A stretch of DNA of 64,000 nucleotides, from the NCBI GenBank assembly GCA_031550615.1, contig JAVBOL010000018.1:46584-110583 (forward strand), written 5' to 3'. Shown here piece by piece: positions 33,220 to 41,725 of the stretch. The stretch is from JAVBOW01 sp031550615 (lineage in GTDB: Bacteria > Bacteroidota > Bacteroidia > Bacteroidales > Rikenellaceae). Each line of letters starts with the position of its first letter. The stretch's first letter is position 1. Position numbers and translations under genes: made by a program. Under the pieces are notes generated by a model that ran no database searches, was not told the origin of the DNA, and was given only the letters and a program-made list of their open reading frames with translations.

Positions 33220-33777
33220 ATGTCAAGAATTGGTAAATTACCTGTAAACCTGCCCGCTGGCGTTACGATCTCGGTATCGGACGACAACGTGGTGAGCGTG
33301 AAAGGGCCCCTCGGAAGCCTGAGCCAGAAAGTGGACCGGGACATCACCGTGGAGGTTAAAGACGGCGTACTTAACGTATCGCGTCCCACCGACCAGCCCC
33401 GCCACCGCTCGATGCACGGCCTGTACCGTGCCCTTATCAACAACATGGTGGTCGGCGTATCGACCGGCTATGAGATCAAGCAGGAGTTCGTGGGCGTCGG
33501 CTTCAAGGTCGAGGCACAGGGCCAGCTCCTTCTCATGAGCCTGGGCTACTCGCACGATATCCAGATGCTTCTGCCCAACGAGATCCAGGCCACGGCCGTG
33601 ACCGAGAAGAAGGGTAACCCCATCCTCACTCTGAAGAGCATCGACAAACAACTCGTAGGCCAGGTGGCTGCGAAGATCCGTTCACTGCGCAAACCCGAGC
33701 CTTACAAAGGTAAAGGTATCAAGTTCGTGGGTGAGCAGCTTCGTCGCAAAGCTGGTAAATCTGCTAATGCTAAATAA
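33220..33777 (+). CDS. rplF: 50S ribosomal protein uL6
   Basis: 185 residues in two tandem domains, near the sarcin-ricin loop and factor site. It shows MSRIGKLPVNLPAGVTI and the C-terminal RKPEPYKGKGIKFVGEQLRRK. The upstream 95 bp contain a weak hairpin AAAAGgtggcgCTTTT (33161-33176) and GATCGATCGATC, with no promoter seen. Confidence 0.97.
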   Translation: MSRIGKLPVNLPAGVTISVSDDNVVSVKGPLGSLSQKVDRDITVEVKDGVLNVSRPTDQPRHRSMHGLYRALINNMVVGVSTGYEIKQEFVGVGFKVEAQGQLLLMSLGYSHDIQMLLPNEIQATAVTEKKGNPILTLKSIDKQLVGQVAAKIRSLRKPEPYKGKGIKFVGEQLRRKAGKSANAK

Positions 33778-33786
33778 CCTTAGATT

Positions 33787-34149
33787 ATGTCACTCAATAA
33801 GATAGAACGCAGGGCAAGGATCAAGATGCGTATCCGCAAGATCGTTAGCGGAACCGCAGCTATGCCCCGCCTGAGCGTGTACCGCAGCAATAAGCAGATC
33901 TACACGCAGCTCATAGACGACCTTAACGGCGTTACCCTCGCAGCTGCCTCTTCGACCGACAAAGCGATCGCAGAGCAGTCCAAAGGACTCAACAAGACCC
34001 AGGTGGCGGCCCTCGTAGGCAAACTCACCGCCGAGCGTGCAGCCGAAAAGGGTATCACCGCAGTGGCTTTCGACCGCAACGGTTACCTTTACCACGGTCG
34101 CGTTAAACAACTGGCCGAAGCCGCCCGCGAAGCTGGCCTTAAATTCTAA
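33787..34149 (+). CDS. rplR: 50S ribosomal protein uL18
   Basis: 120 residues, a 5S rRNA binder. It contains PRLSVYRSNKQIYTQLIDD and ends YHGRVKQLAEAAREAGLKF, a standard uL18 C-terminus. Spacing is 9 bp from rplF and 6 bp to rpsE. Confidence 0.97.
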   Translation: MSLNKIERRARIKMRIRKIVSGTAAMPRLSVYRSNKQIYTQLIDDLNGVTLAAASSTDKAIAEQSKGLNKTQVAALVGKLTAERAAEKGITAVAFDRNGYLYHGRVKQLAEAAREAGLKF

Positions 34150-34155
34150 GAGAAT

Positions 34156-34674
34156 ATGACAAACGCGAACATAAAGAAAGTACGCACCAGCGACCTGGAA
34201 CTCAAGGACCGCCTGGTAAGCATCCAGAGGGTAACCAAAGTTACCAAGGGTGGCCGCACGTTCACCTTCTCGGCCATTGTCGTTGTCGGCAACGAGAACG
34301 GCGTGGTAGGCTACGGCCTGGGTAAGGCGAGTGAGGTGCAGCTTGCAATCAGCAAGGGCATCGAGGACGCCAAGAAGAACCTGGTGAAGATTCCTATCCT
34401 CAAAGGTACGATCCCCCACAAGCAGGAAGCCCGTTACAGCGGCTCCGAAGTGATGATCCGCCCCGCTTCGGCTGGTACGGGTATCATCGCCGGCGGTGCC
34501 ATGCGTGCCGTGCTCGAGAGCGTGGGTATCCACAACGTGCTTGCAAAGAGCAAGGGCTCGTCGAACCCGCACAACCTCGTGAAGGCCACCGTTGCCGCTC
34601 TTACCGAGCTGCGCGACGCCGCAAGCGTTGCCCAGGTGCGTGGAATCTCCCTTAACAAAGTGTTTAACGGATAA
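34156..34674 (+). CDS. rpsE: 30S ribosomal protein uS5
   Basis: 172 residues, on the mRNA entry side with uS3 and uS4. The N-terminal dsRBD-like part (RVTKVTKGGRTFTFSAIVVV) and the C-terminal PASAGTGIIAGGAMRAVLE are typical. The spectinomycin-loop area (VTKGGR) looks wild type. Confidence 0.97.
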   Translation: MTNANIKKVRTSDLELKDRLVSIQRVTKVTKGGRTFTFSAIVVVGNENGVVGYGLGKASEVQLAISKGIEDAKKNLVKIPILKGTIPHKQEARYSGSEVMIRPASAGTGIIAGGAMRAVLESVGIHNVLAKSKGSSNPHNLVKATVAALTELRDAASVAQVRGISLNKVFNG

Positions 34675-34687
34675 TCCCACCACGACA

Positions 34688-34870
34688 ATGGCAAAACTCA
34701 ATATCACGCAGGTTAAAAGCCGCATCGGCGCTACCTCGCAGCAGTGCAGGAACCTCGACGCCCTGGGTCTGAAGAAGATGAACCAGACGGTGCAGCACGA
34801 AGATTCCGCCATCATCAAAGGTATGATCGCAAAGGTCAACCACATGGTGAAAGTGGAAGAGGCGAAATAG
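34688..34870 (+). CDS. rpmD: 50S ribosomal protein uL30
   Basis: 60 residues from ATG 34688 (MAKLNITQVKSRIGATSQQ). The longer frame to 34592 overlaps rpsE and is not used. It contains NLDALGLKKMNQTVQHED. uL30 is absent from some bacteria but kept here. Confidence 0.95.
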   Translation: MAKLNITQVKSRIGATSQQCRNLDALGLKKMNQTVQHEDSAIIKGMIAKVNHMVKVEEAK

Positions 34871-34891
34871 TAATCAAAAAAGCAAAAGATA

Positions 34892-35338
34892 ATGAATCTG
34901 AGTAATTTAAAACCAGCCAAAGGCGCTACGCACAGCGAAAAACGCATCGGTCGCGGTCAGGGCTCGGGTCATGGCGGTACGTCGACCCGCGGTCACAAGG
35001 GTGCGCAGTCGCGTTCGGGCTACTCTTCGAAGCGCGGCTTCGAGGGCGGCCAGATGCCTATGCAGCGCCGTCTGCCCAAGTATGGCTTTACCAACCTGAA
35101 CAGGGTTGAGTACAAAGCCATCAACCTGGCGACCCTCGAGGAGCTGGCCACCAAGAATAAGCTGAAGGCTATCGACGTCGAGACGCTGATCGGTGCGGGC
35201 TTCCTTTCGAAGAACGACAAGGTCAAGATCCTCGGCAACGGCACCCTTTCGGCCAAACTCGAAGTTAAGGCCCACGCCTTCTCTAAGAGCGCCGTGGCAG
35301 CTATCGAAGCCGCTGGCGGCCAGGCCGTAAAACTCTAA
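34892..35338 (+). CDS. rplO: 50S ribosomal protein uL15
   Basis: 148 residues with the Gly-rich N-terminal extension RIGRGQGSGHGGTSTRGHKG that threads through 23S rRNA, then FEGGQMPMQRRLPKYGF. It is a late assembly protein. It is followed by secY after 20 bp. Confidence 0.97.
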   Translation: MNLSNLKPAKGATHSEKRIGRGQGSGHGGTSTRGHKGAQSRSGYSSKRGFEGGQMPMQRRLPKYGFTNLNRVEYKAINLATLEELATKNKLKAIDVETLIGAGFLSKNDKVKILGNGTLSAKLEVKAHAFSKSAVAAIEAAGGQAVKL

Positions 35339-35358
35339 TCTAACCCCAAGAAAGGGCT

Positions 35359-36690
35359 ATGAAAAGACTGATTGAAACAATAAAGAATATATTCAAGATC
35401 GAGGAGCTGCGTAACAGGTTACTGTTCACCGCAGCCCTGGTTCTTGTCTATAGGCTGGGAAGTTTCGTTGTGATCCCGGGTATCAACCCCGAGGCGCTGG
35501 CGAACCTCCAGGGCCAGGTGGAGAACAACGGCCTGTTGCAGTTGCTCAACATCTTCTCGGGGGGAGCCTTCCACAACGCTTCGATCTTCGCTCTGGGTAT
35601 CATGCCCTACATCTCGGCGTCGATCGTAATCCAGCTGCTGGGCATCATGATCCCCCACTTCCAGAAATTGCAGAAGGAAGGGGAGAGCGGTCGCCGCAAG
35701 ATGAACCAATGGACGCGCTACCTGACCATCGTGGTGCTGCTGCTGCAGGCGCCGGCCTACCTGGCCAACCTGCACCACACGCTGCCCCAGGCCGCTTTCG
35801 TGCTTGGCCAGAGCCACGCGTTCCTGTTCAACCTCAGCGCCACTATCGTGCTTATCGCAGGTACGATGTTCACCATGTGGCTGGGTGAGAAGATCACCGA
35901 CAAGGGTATCGGTAACGGCGTTTCGCTGATCATCATGGTCGGCATCATCGCCCGTCTGCCGCACGCCATCCTCGGTGAACTCAACTCGCGCTTTACGGAA
36001 GCCACCGGCGGTTTCGTGATGCTGGTGGTCGAATTCGTGATGCTGTTCTTCGTCTTCGCAGCTACCATCGCACTGGTACAGGCCGTAAGGAAAGTGCCCG
36101 TGCAGTATGCCAAGAGGATCGTAGGTAACAAACAGTACGGTGGTGTACGCCAGTACATCCCCCTGAAGATCAACGCAGCGGGCGTTATGCCCATCATCTT
36201 CGCCCAGGCGCTGATGTTCCTGCCGATGCTTCTTCAGAACGCCCCCTGGGAGTGGGCGCAGGGCGTTGCAAGCGCCTTTGCCGACTACCGCGGGTTCTGG
36301 TACAACCTGATCTTCGGATTGCTGGTGGTCGCATTCACCTATTTCTACACCGCGATCACGATTAACCCCAACATGATGGCAGAGGACATGAAACGCAACG
36401 GCGGTTTCATACCCGGTGTTAAACCCGGCAAACAAACTGTCAACTACCTCGACACCATCATGACGCGTATCACCCTCCCGGGCTCGATCTTCCTGGCTAT
36501 CGTGGCTATTCTGCCCGCGTTCGCCGCAAGGTTGGGCATCAGCTCGCAGTTCGCCCTGTTCTTCGGGGGTACTTCGCTGCTGATCCTGGTAGGTGTGGTG
36601 CTCGACACTCTCAAGCAGATCGAAAGCTACCTGCTGCTGCGTCACTACGACGGACTGATGAAAACAGGCCGCATCAAAGGACGCAACTAA
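35359..36690 (+). CDS. secY: Preprotein translocase subunit SecY
   Basis: 443 residues with ten transmembrane helices, forming the Sec channel with SecE and SecG. It shows FVVIPGINPEAL near TM1, a plug region NIFSGGAFHNASIFALGIMPYISASI, and GNGVSLIIMVGIIARLP. FIPGVKPGKQT lies in the cytoplasmic loop that contacts SecA and ribosomes. No adk gene follows as in E. coli; map comes next after 17 bp. Confidence 0.97.
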   Translation: MKRLIETIKNIFKIEELRNRLLFTAALVLVYRLGSFVVIPGINPEALANLQGQVENNGLLQLLNIFSGGAFHNASIFALGIMPYISASIVIQLLGIMIPHFQKLQKEGESGRRKMNQWTRYLTIVVLLLQAPAYLANLHHTLPQAAFVLGQSHAFLFNLSATIVLIAGTMFTMWLGEKITDKGIGNGVSLIIMVGIIARLPHAILGELNSRFTEATGGFVMLVVEFVMLFFVFAATIALVQAVRKVPVQYAKRIVGNKQYGGVRQYIPLKINAAGVMPIIFAQALMFLPMLLQNAPWEWAQGVASAFADYRGFWYNLIFGLLVVAFTYFYTAITINPNMMAEDMKRNGGFIPGVKPGKQTVNYLDTIMTRITLPGSIFLAIVAILPAFAARLGISSQFALFFGGTSLLILVGVVLDTLKQIESYLLLRHYDGLMKTGRIKGRN

Positions 36691-36707
36691 AAGCGTAACA
36701 GGCAGGA

Positions 36708-37481
36708 ATGATAGATATCAAAACCAAGGAACAGGTGGAACTGCTGCGTGAGAACGCACAGCTCGTGTCGCTGACCCTTGCGGAGGTTGGAAAGAACATC
36801 CGCGCGGGGATCACGACCAGGCAGCTGGACGCTATCGCAGAAAGCTTTATACGCTCTCACGGAGCGGTTCCAGGTTTCCTTGGGTACAACGGCTACCCGG
36901 CCACGCTCTGCGTGTCGGTCAACGAGCAGGTTGTACACGGTATTCCTTCAGATTACGCACTTCGCGACGGGGACATAGTCTCGGTGGATTGTGGCACCAT
37001 CATGAAGGGGTTTTATGGTGATTCTGCCTACACGTTCGGTGTAGGGCAGATCGACGAGCAGACCAGGCGTTTGCTCGATGTGACCAAAAAAGCCCTTTAC
37101 GAAGGTGTCGCACAGATCAGGGCCGGAGCCAGGGTTGGCGACGTATCGGCCGCTGTGCAGCAACATGCCGAGAGCAACGGATTTTCCGTAGTCCGCGAGT
37201 TGGTGGGGCACGGCATAGGGCGCAACATGCACGAAGCGCCGGAGGTGCCCAATTTCGGGTCGAAAGGCCGCGGTACGATCCTCCGCGAGGGGATGGTGCT
37301 GTGCGTCGAGCCGATGATCAACGCCGGAGCGAAGGCGGTGGTATTCGAAAAGGATGGTTGGACGGTACGCACCCGCGACCGCAAGCCCTCGGCCCATTTT
37401 GAATGGACGGTGGCTGTGACGGAGCAGGGGGCGGATGTCCTGACCGATTTTGACATCATCGAAAAGGCACTATTGAATTAG
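36708..37481 (+). CDS. map: Methionine aminopeptidase type I
   Basis: 257 residues. It removes the initiator methionine from nascent proteins. Metal ligands are seen in DIVSVDCGT and GDSAYTF (Asp), VGHGIGRNMHEAP (His), LCVEPMI (Glu) and FEWTVAVTEQG (Glu). No N-terminal SH3-ligand or zinc extension is present. It overlaps nothing and precedes infA by 8 bp. Confidence 0.96.
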   Translation: MIDIKTKEQVELLRENAQLVSLTLAEVGKNIRAGITTRQLDAIAESFIRSHGAVPGFLGYNGYPATLCVSVNEQVVHGIPSDYALRDGDIVSVDCGTIMKGFYGDSAYTFGVGQIDEQTRRLLDVTKKALYEGVAQIRAGARVGDVSAAVQQHAESNGFSVVRELVGHGIGRNMHEAPEVPNFGSKGRGTILREGMVLCVEPMINAGAKAVVFEKDGWTVRTRDRKPSAHFEWTVAVTEQGADVLTDFDIIEKALLN

Positions 37482-37489
37482 GCTTATTT

Positions 37490-37708
37490 ATGGCAAAGCA
37501 AACTGCTATTGAAAAGGACGGCACGATCACCGAAGCCCTCTCCAACGCGATGTTCCGCGTAGAGCTGGACAACGGACACGTGATAACCGCCCACATATCG
37601 GGAAAGATGCGCATGCACTACATCAAGATCCTTCCCGGTGACAAAGTGAAAGTCGAAATGTCGCCCTACGATCTCTCGAAGGGACGCATCTCGTTCAGGT
37701 ACAAGTAA
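37490..37708 (+). CDS. infA: Translation initiation factor IF-1
   Basis: 72 residues, one OB-fold (S1-like), occupying the A site during initiation. It contains IEKDGTITEALSNAMFRVEL, GHVITAHISGKMRMHYIKI, and the C-terminal SPYDLSKGRISFRYK. Full, normal length. Confidence 0.97.
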   Translation: MAKQTAIEKDGTITEALSNAMFRVELDNGHVITAHISGKMRMHYIKILPGDKVKVEMSPYDLSKGRISFRYK

Positions 37709-37722
37709 AAAAACTTACCGAA

Positions 37723-37839
37723 ATGAAAGTAAGAGCATCGATCAAGAAAAGGTCGGAAGATTGCAAGATCGTAAAGCGCAAAGGCCGTCTTTACGTTATC
37801 TGCAAAAAGAACCCCAAACTCAAAATGCGCCAGGGGTAA
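37723..37839 (+). CDS. rpmJ: 50S ribosomal protein bL36
   Basis: 38 residues, MKVRASIKKRSEDCKIVKRK then GRLYVICKKNPKLKMRQG. The usual zinc ligands C11-C14-C27-H32 are only half kept (C14 and C27 remain; the first position is Ser and the His is lost), so this is the zinc-free form. It is too short for most gene finders. Spacing is 14 bp from infA and 33 bp to rpsM. Confidence 0.95.
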   Translation: MKVRASIKKRSEDCKIVKRKGRLYVICKKNPKLKMRQG

Positions 37840-37872
37840 ACCACATTAAGCAAGCAAAAAGAAAAAAGATTT

Positions 37873-38253
37873 ATGGCACGTATAGTTGGTGTAGATTTAC
37901 CCAAAAACAAGCGCGGTGTTATAGCCCTTACCTATATCTATGGTATCGGTCGCAGCACCTCGCAGAAGATCCTCGCTGCCGCAGGTGTTGACGAAAGCAT
38001 CAAGGTACAGGATTGGAACGACGCACACATTGCCGCCATCCGTCAGGCTATCGCCGACAGCGGCATCAAGGTCGAAGGCGAATGCCGCTCGATCGTTCAG
38101 CTGAATATCAAACGTCTTATGGACATCGGTTGCTATCGCGGCATCCGTCACCGTCTGGGACTTCCCGTTCGCGGTCAGAGCACCAAGAACAACGCCCGCA
38201 CCCGCAAGGGCCGCAAAAAGACTGTGGCTAACAAGAAGAAGGCAACCAAGTAA
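37873..38253 (+). CDS. rpsM: 30S ribosomal protein uS13
   Basis: 126 residues, in the 30S head forming bridges B1a/B1b. It shows RIVGVDLPKNKRGVIALTYI, a conserved IGRSTSQKIL, the C-terminal RHRLGLPVRGQSTKNNART and a basic tail (KKTVANKKKATK) that contacts tRNA. It starts the classical alpha operon. Confidence 0.97.
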   Translation: MARIVGVDLPKNKRGVIALTYIYGIGRSTSQKILAAAGVDESIKVQDWNDAHIAAIRQAIADSGIKVEGECRSIVQLNIKRLMDIGCYRGIRHRLGLPVRGQSTKNNARTRKGRKKTVANKKKATK

Positions 38254-38266
38254 TAAGAAGTGAGTT

Positions 38267-38656
38267 ATGGCAAAGAAAACAGGAACTGTTAAGAAAAAAG
38301 TCGTTAAGGTTGGCGCTCTGGGCACTGCCCACGTACACTCGACCTTCAACAACGTTATCGTTACGCTCACTAACGAGTCGGGCGAAGTTATCAGCTGGAG
38401 CTCGGCGGGTAAGATGGGATTCCGTGGTTCGAAAAAGAACACTCCCTACGCCGCCCAGACCGCGGCCCAGGATTGTGCCAAGGTTGCCTATGACATGGGC
38501 CTTCGCAAGGTGAAGGTTTACGTCAAGGGTCCCGGCGCAGGTCGCGAGTCCGCGATCCGCACGCTGCATGGCGCCGGCATCGAGGTGCTCGAGATTATCG
38601 ACGTTACGCCGCTGCCCCACAACGGCTGCCGTCCGCCCAACCGCCGCCGCGTGTAA
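38267..38656 (+). CDS. rpsK: 30S ribosomal protein uS11
   Basis: 129 residues, near the E site on the platform. It shows AHVHSTFNNVIVTLTNESGE, GVKGPGAGR-type KVYVKGPGAGRESAIRTL and ends THLPHNGCRPPNRRRV-like (TPLPHNGCRPPNRRRV), a signature of the family. A 95-bp structured spacer follows. Confidence 0.97.
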   Translation: MAKKTGTVKKKVVKVGALGTAHVHSTFNNVIVTLTNESGEVISWSSAGKMGFRGSKKNTPYAAQTAAQDCAKVAYDMGLRKVKVYVKGPGAGRESAIRTLHGAGIEVLEIIDVTPLPHNGCRPPNRRRV

Positions 38657-38665
38657 TTTCTGCCC

Positions 38666-38733
38666 GGAGGAGGACAAGCTAACGTTAACGATGTAAAAAA
38701 TTGCCGCCGGGGTCTTTATGGACCGAAGGCGGC
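38666..38733 (+). promoter_or_regulatory. Leader structure before rpsD
   Basis: The rpsK-rpsD spacer has a GGAGGAGG sequence (38666-38673). An ATG directly followed by TAA comes next (38691-38696). A stem-loop with outer pair GCCGCC/GGCGGC (38703-38708 with 38728-38733) and inner pair GGTC/GACC follows. It ends 18 bp before the rpsD ATG. It may be an S4-binding autoregulatory site, as in the alpha operon of other bacteria, but the fold differs. Confidence 0.5.
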
Positions 38734-38751
38734 GTGACAAACAAAAACAAA

Positions 38752-39357
38752 ATGGCAAGATATATAGGACCAAAGAGCAAGATCGCCCGCAAATTCGGTG
38801 AGGCAATCTTCGGGGCGGACAAAGTTCTCGAAAAGAAGAACTACCCTCCCGGACAGCACGGCCTGTCGCGCAAACGTAAAAAAGTTTCGGAATACGGCGT
38901 ACAGCTGAGCGAAAAGCAGAAAGCCAAGGCAACCTACGGCATCCTGGAGAAGCAATTCCGCCGCACGTTCGAAGAGGCTGCCCGCGTGGGCGGCATCACT
39001 GGTGAAAACCTGCTCAAGCTGCTCGAATGCCGCCTGGACAACGTGGTTTACCGCCTGGGCATCGCCCCGACGCGCGCCGCTGCCCGCCAGCTGGTTTCGC
39101 ACCGCCACATCACCGTGAACGGTGAGGTGGTCAACGTTCCCTCCTACAGCCTGAAGATCGGCGACGTGGTGGGCGTGCGCGAAAAGAGCAAGTCGCTGGA
39201 GGTTATCACCGAATCGCTTTCGGGAGGCCGCAGCCGTTACGCATGGCTCGAATGGGAACCCGCCACCATGAGCGGCAAGTTCATGGCCCGCCCCGAGCGC
39301 GCCGACATTCCCGAGAACATCAAAGAACAGCTGATCGTCGAGCTTTACTCGAAGTAG
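38752..39357 (+). CDS. rpsD: 30S ribosomal protein uS4, zinc-free form
   Basis: 201 residues from ATG 38752 (MARYIGPKSKIARKFGEAIF). The longer frame to 38701 starts inside the hairpin. It is an assembly initiator of the 16S 5' domain with an S4-type RNA-binding domain (CRLDNVVYRLGIAPTRAAAR followed by QLVSHRHITVNG). The N-terminus has no CxxC zinc site. In E. coli S4 represses this operon. Confidence 0.97.
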   Translation: MARYIGPKSKIARKFGEAIFGADKVLEKKNYPPGQHGLSRKRKKVSEYGVQLSEKQKAKATYGILEKQFRRTFEEAARVGGITGENLLKLLECRLDNVVYRLGIAPTRAAARQLVSHRHITVNGEVVNVPSYSLKIGDVVGVREKSKSLEVITESLSGGRSRYAWLEWEPATMSGKFMARPERADIPENIKEQLIVELYSK

Positions 39358-39387
39358 TAATTAAGTGACCCGGAAAAATAATTAATT

Positions 39388-40380
39388 ATGGCAATATTAG
39401 CATTCCAGAGGCCTGAGAAGGTCATTATGCTCGAATCGACGTCCAACTTCGGGAAATTCGAATTCCGTCCGTTGGAGCCCGGTTTCGGGATGACGATCGG
39501 AAATGCCCTGCGCCGCATATTGCTCTCTTCCCTGGAAGGGTATGCAATAACGACGGTGAAGGTGAACGGTGTAGACCATGAGTTTGCCGCCATACCTGGG
39601 GTCATGGAGGGGATGATAGACATCATCCTTAATCTCAAGCAGGTACGTTTCGTGCGCACGGTAGACAACGTTGATTCCGACAAGGTTACCATCAACGTCG
39701 CCGGCCAGAGCGAACTGACGGCAGGTTACATCTCGAATTTTTTGACCTCTTTCAAGGTCCTGAATCCCGAGCTGGTCATCTGCCGCCTGTCGCCCGACAC
39801 CAAGTTCCAGATGGAGATCACCATCGGCAAAGGCCGCGGTTACGTTCCCGCAGAGGAAAACCGTCCCGCCGAGGCTGAATTCGGTCTGCTTCCCATCGAC
39901 TCGATCCACACTCCGATCAAAAACGTGAAGTACTCGATCGAGAACTACCGCGTGGAGCAGAAGACCGACTACGAGAAGCTCAACCTGGAGATCACCACCG
40001 ACGGTTCGATCCATCCCAAGGACGCGCTCAAAGAGGCTGCCAAGATACTCATCCATCACTTCATGCTCTTCTCGGACGAGAAGATCACCCTGAACATGGA
40101 AGAGAACGCCGCCGCCGAGGAGTTCGACGAGGACGTGCTGCACATGCGCCAGCTGCTCAAGACCAAGCTCTCGGACCAGGATCTCTCGGTGCGTGCGCTC
40201 AACTGCCTGAAGGCTGCCGAGGTGGACACGGTAGGCGACCTGGTTCGCTTCAACCGCAACGACCTGCTCAAATTCCGCAACTTCGGCAAGAAGTCGCTCA
40301 CCGAGCTGGACGAACTGCTCACCTCGCTCAACCTGCACTTCGGCATGGACGTATCACCCTACAAACTTGACAAAGACTAA
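39388..40380 (+). CDS. rpoA: RNA polymerase alpha subunit
   Basis: 330 residues. The N-terminal dimer domain shows FRPLEPGFGMTIGNALRRIL, and a linker of about 20 residues follows. The C-terminal domain (about 255-325, LSVRALNCLKAAEVDTVGDL, KFRNFGKKSLTELDELL) keeps the helix-hairpin-helix used for UP-element and activator contacts. Normal length. Confidence 0.97.
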   Translation: MAILAFQRPEKVIMLESTSNFGKFEFRPLEPGFGMTIGNALRRILLSSLEGYAITTVKVNGVDHEFAAIPGVMEGMIDIILNLKQVRFVRTVDNVDSDKVTINVAGQSELTAGYISNFLTSFKVLNPELVICRLSPDTKFQMEITIGKGRGYVPAEENRPAEAEFGLLPIDSIHTPIKNVKYSIENYRVEQKTDYEKLNLEITTDGSIHPKDALKEAAKILIHHFMLFSDEKITLNMEENAAAEEFDEDVLHMRQLLKTKLSDQDLSVRALNCLKAAEVDTVGDLVRFNRNDLLKFRNFGKKSLTELDELLTSLNLHFGMDVSPYKLDKD

Positions 40381-40382
40381 TC

Positions 40383-41012
40383 ATGAGACATAACAAAAAA
40401 TTCAACCACCTCGGTCGCACCAGCTCGCACCGTAAGGCTATGCTCTCGAACATGGCTTGCTCGCTGATCATGCACACGCGCATCGAAACGACCGTGGCTA
40501 AGGCAAAGGCGCTTAAAATTTTCGTCGAGCCTATCATAACCAAATCGAAGGAGGACACCACGCACCAGCGCCGTATCGCCTTCTCGATGCTTAAGGACAA
40601 GCTGGCCGTAACCGAGCTGTTCCGCGTTGTCGCTCCGGCGATCGCGACTCGCCCGGGCGGTTACACCCGCGTGCTGCACACCGGTTTCCGTCTGGGTGAC
40701 GCCGCCGAGATGTGTATCATCGAGCTGGTGGACTTCAACGAAACCTACGTAGCCGGCGCCGTTCCCGCCAAAGCCAAGACCCGCCGTTCGCGCAGCGCCG
40801 CCAAGCCCGCCGCCGCACAGGTCGAAGGCGAAGTGGCCGCCGAAGGCGCAGAGGCAGCAGCCGAGGCTCCCGCAAAGAAGCCCGCAGCAGCTAAAAAGCC
40901 CGCAGCAGCGAAGAAACCCGCCGCTCCCAAGGCTGCCGCCAAAACGGCTGCCCCCAAGGTGTCGGGCGCCAAGAAGGCCGTTGCCAAAAGCACCACCACC
41001 AAGAAGGGTTAG
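40383..41012 (+). CDS. rplQ: 50S ribosomal protein bL17, with Ala/Lys-rich C-terminal tail
   Basis: 209 residues. The first 125 are a standard bL17 (HNKKFNHLGRTSSHRKAMLS, ETTVAKAKALKIFVEP, TRPGGYTRVLHTGFRLGDA). A tail of about 75 residues made mainly of A, K and P follows, with repeated AAKKPA units and the end STTTKKG. E. coli bL17 has 127 residues. The tail resembles the H1/HU-like AK-rich tails of other Bacteroidota proteins and is probably disordered. It is the last gene of the cluster and ends at a strong terminator. Confidence 0.95.
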   Translation: MRHNKKFNHLGRTSSHRKAMLSNMACSLIMHTRIETTVAKAKALKIFVEPIITKSKEDTTHQRRIAFSMLKDKLAVTELFRVVAPAIATRPGGYTRVLHTGFRLGDAAEMCIIELVDFNETYVAGAVPAKAKTRRSRSAAKPAAAQVEGEVAAEGAEAAAEAPAKKPAAAKKPAAAKKPAAPKAAAKTAAPKVSGAKKAVAKSTTTKKG

Positions 41013-41019
41013 TGGTATA

Positions 41020-41073
41020 AATGCAAAAGATGAAGGGCGGTCCCGTATGGGACCGCCCTTCATCTTTTGCATT
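41020..41073 (+). terminator. Perfect 54-nt palindromic terminator of the ribosomal cluster
   Basis: Two 25-base perfectly complementary arms (41020-41044 and 41049-41073) with a 4-base loop. The core is GGGCGGTCCC, and the tail ends in TTTTGCATT. It is 8 bp beyond the rplQ stop. Confidence 0.9.
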
Positions 41074-41111
41074 GCTGGCTATGCACAGACGCGTTGGCGG
41101 GGGGTATGTGC

Positions 41112-41639
41112 TCAGTCTATTATATGCGGATCGCTGTAAACGAAATGTTTCATGCCCGTGAGCAGGTCGGCCATCTCCTGTGTGGCGGGGCGCGGGGTTT
41201 CGCCGCAGTTCTGGGCAGGGAATTTATCCTTTCCGGTCGCCTTGCAGGGGTAACGGCATTCGATGCGGAACCCGGTGGCGGTCTCGCAGAGCACTTTTAT
41301 GCGGGCTATTGTGCCGTCGCCGAAGAACACGGCGTAAAGGCCACCTTCGGCCATCTGCGGGGGGAGTCCGTCGCCGACCGCGTAGCGCGCCCGACGCAAC
41401 CAACCCCGGGGCGTACCCTCGGTCGTCCATGCGCAGGTGAGCCTACCGTTCTTGCCGCGCGAATCAGCCAGCAGATAGCCGTTGTGGTCGATCCATATCG
41501 AGTTGTAATTGCCCCGGCTGCCGATCTGCTTCGTGAACGGGGTCAGGCTCTTGTCCTCGTCGCAATGCACGAAAGCGTAGCGCAGGAACATTTTCCGGCA
41601 CAGCGCCCCGCGCCGGGATCTTTGGAATTTGAGGAACAT
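41112..41639 (-). CDS. Hypothetical protein, unknown family
   Basis: 175 residues from ATG 41639. A second in-frame ATG at 41591 (MFLRYAFVHCDEDKSLTPF) is an equally good start and would give 159. The sequence has two Gly- and aromatic-rich segments (RGNYNSIWIDHNGYLLADSRG, GLYAVFFGDGTIARIKVLCE) and six cysteines. It ends HFVYSDPHIID. I recognise no domain; there is no signal peptide. Codon use is like that of its neighbours. It lies alone, convergent with rplQ, between a strong terminator and the long hairpin at 41726-41836. Confidence 0.6.
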   Translation of the reverse strand: MFLKFQRSRRGALCRKMFLRYAFVHCDEDKSLTPFTKQIGSRGNYNSIWIDHNGYLLADSRGKNGRLTCAWTTEGTPRGWLRRARYAVGDGLPPQMAEGGLYAVFFGDGTIARIKVLCETATGFRIECRYPCKATGKDKFPAQNCGETPRPATQEMADLLTGMKHFVYSDPHIID

Positions 41640-41725
41640 TTTTTTGATGGGTTATCGTCGCCCGCATGTCCCGTGCGGTTTTTTAGATAGGGGGCATAAA
41701 AAACGTGGGACAGTACTTTCTACCC

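Noticed and set aside
33790..34947. 385-codon frame antisense to rplR, rpsE and rpmD
   Set aside because: Antisense shadow of three real ribosomal genes.
35419..36645. 408-codon frame antisense to secY
   Set aside because: Reads as H/Q/D-rich nonsense, the mirror of SecY codons; no homologue recognised.
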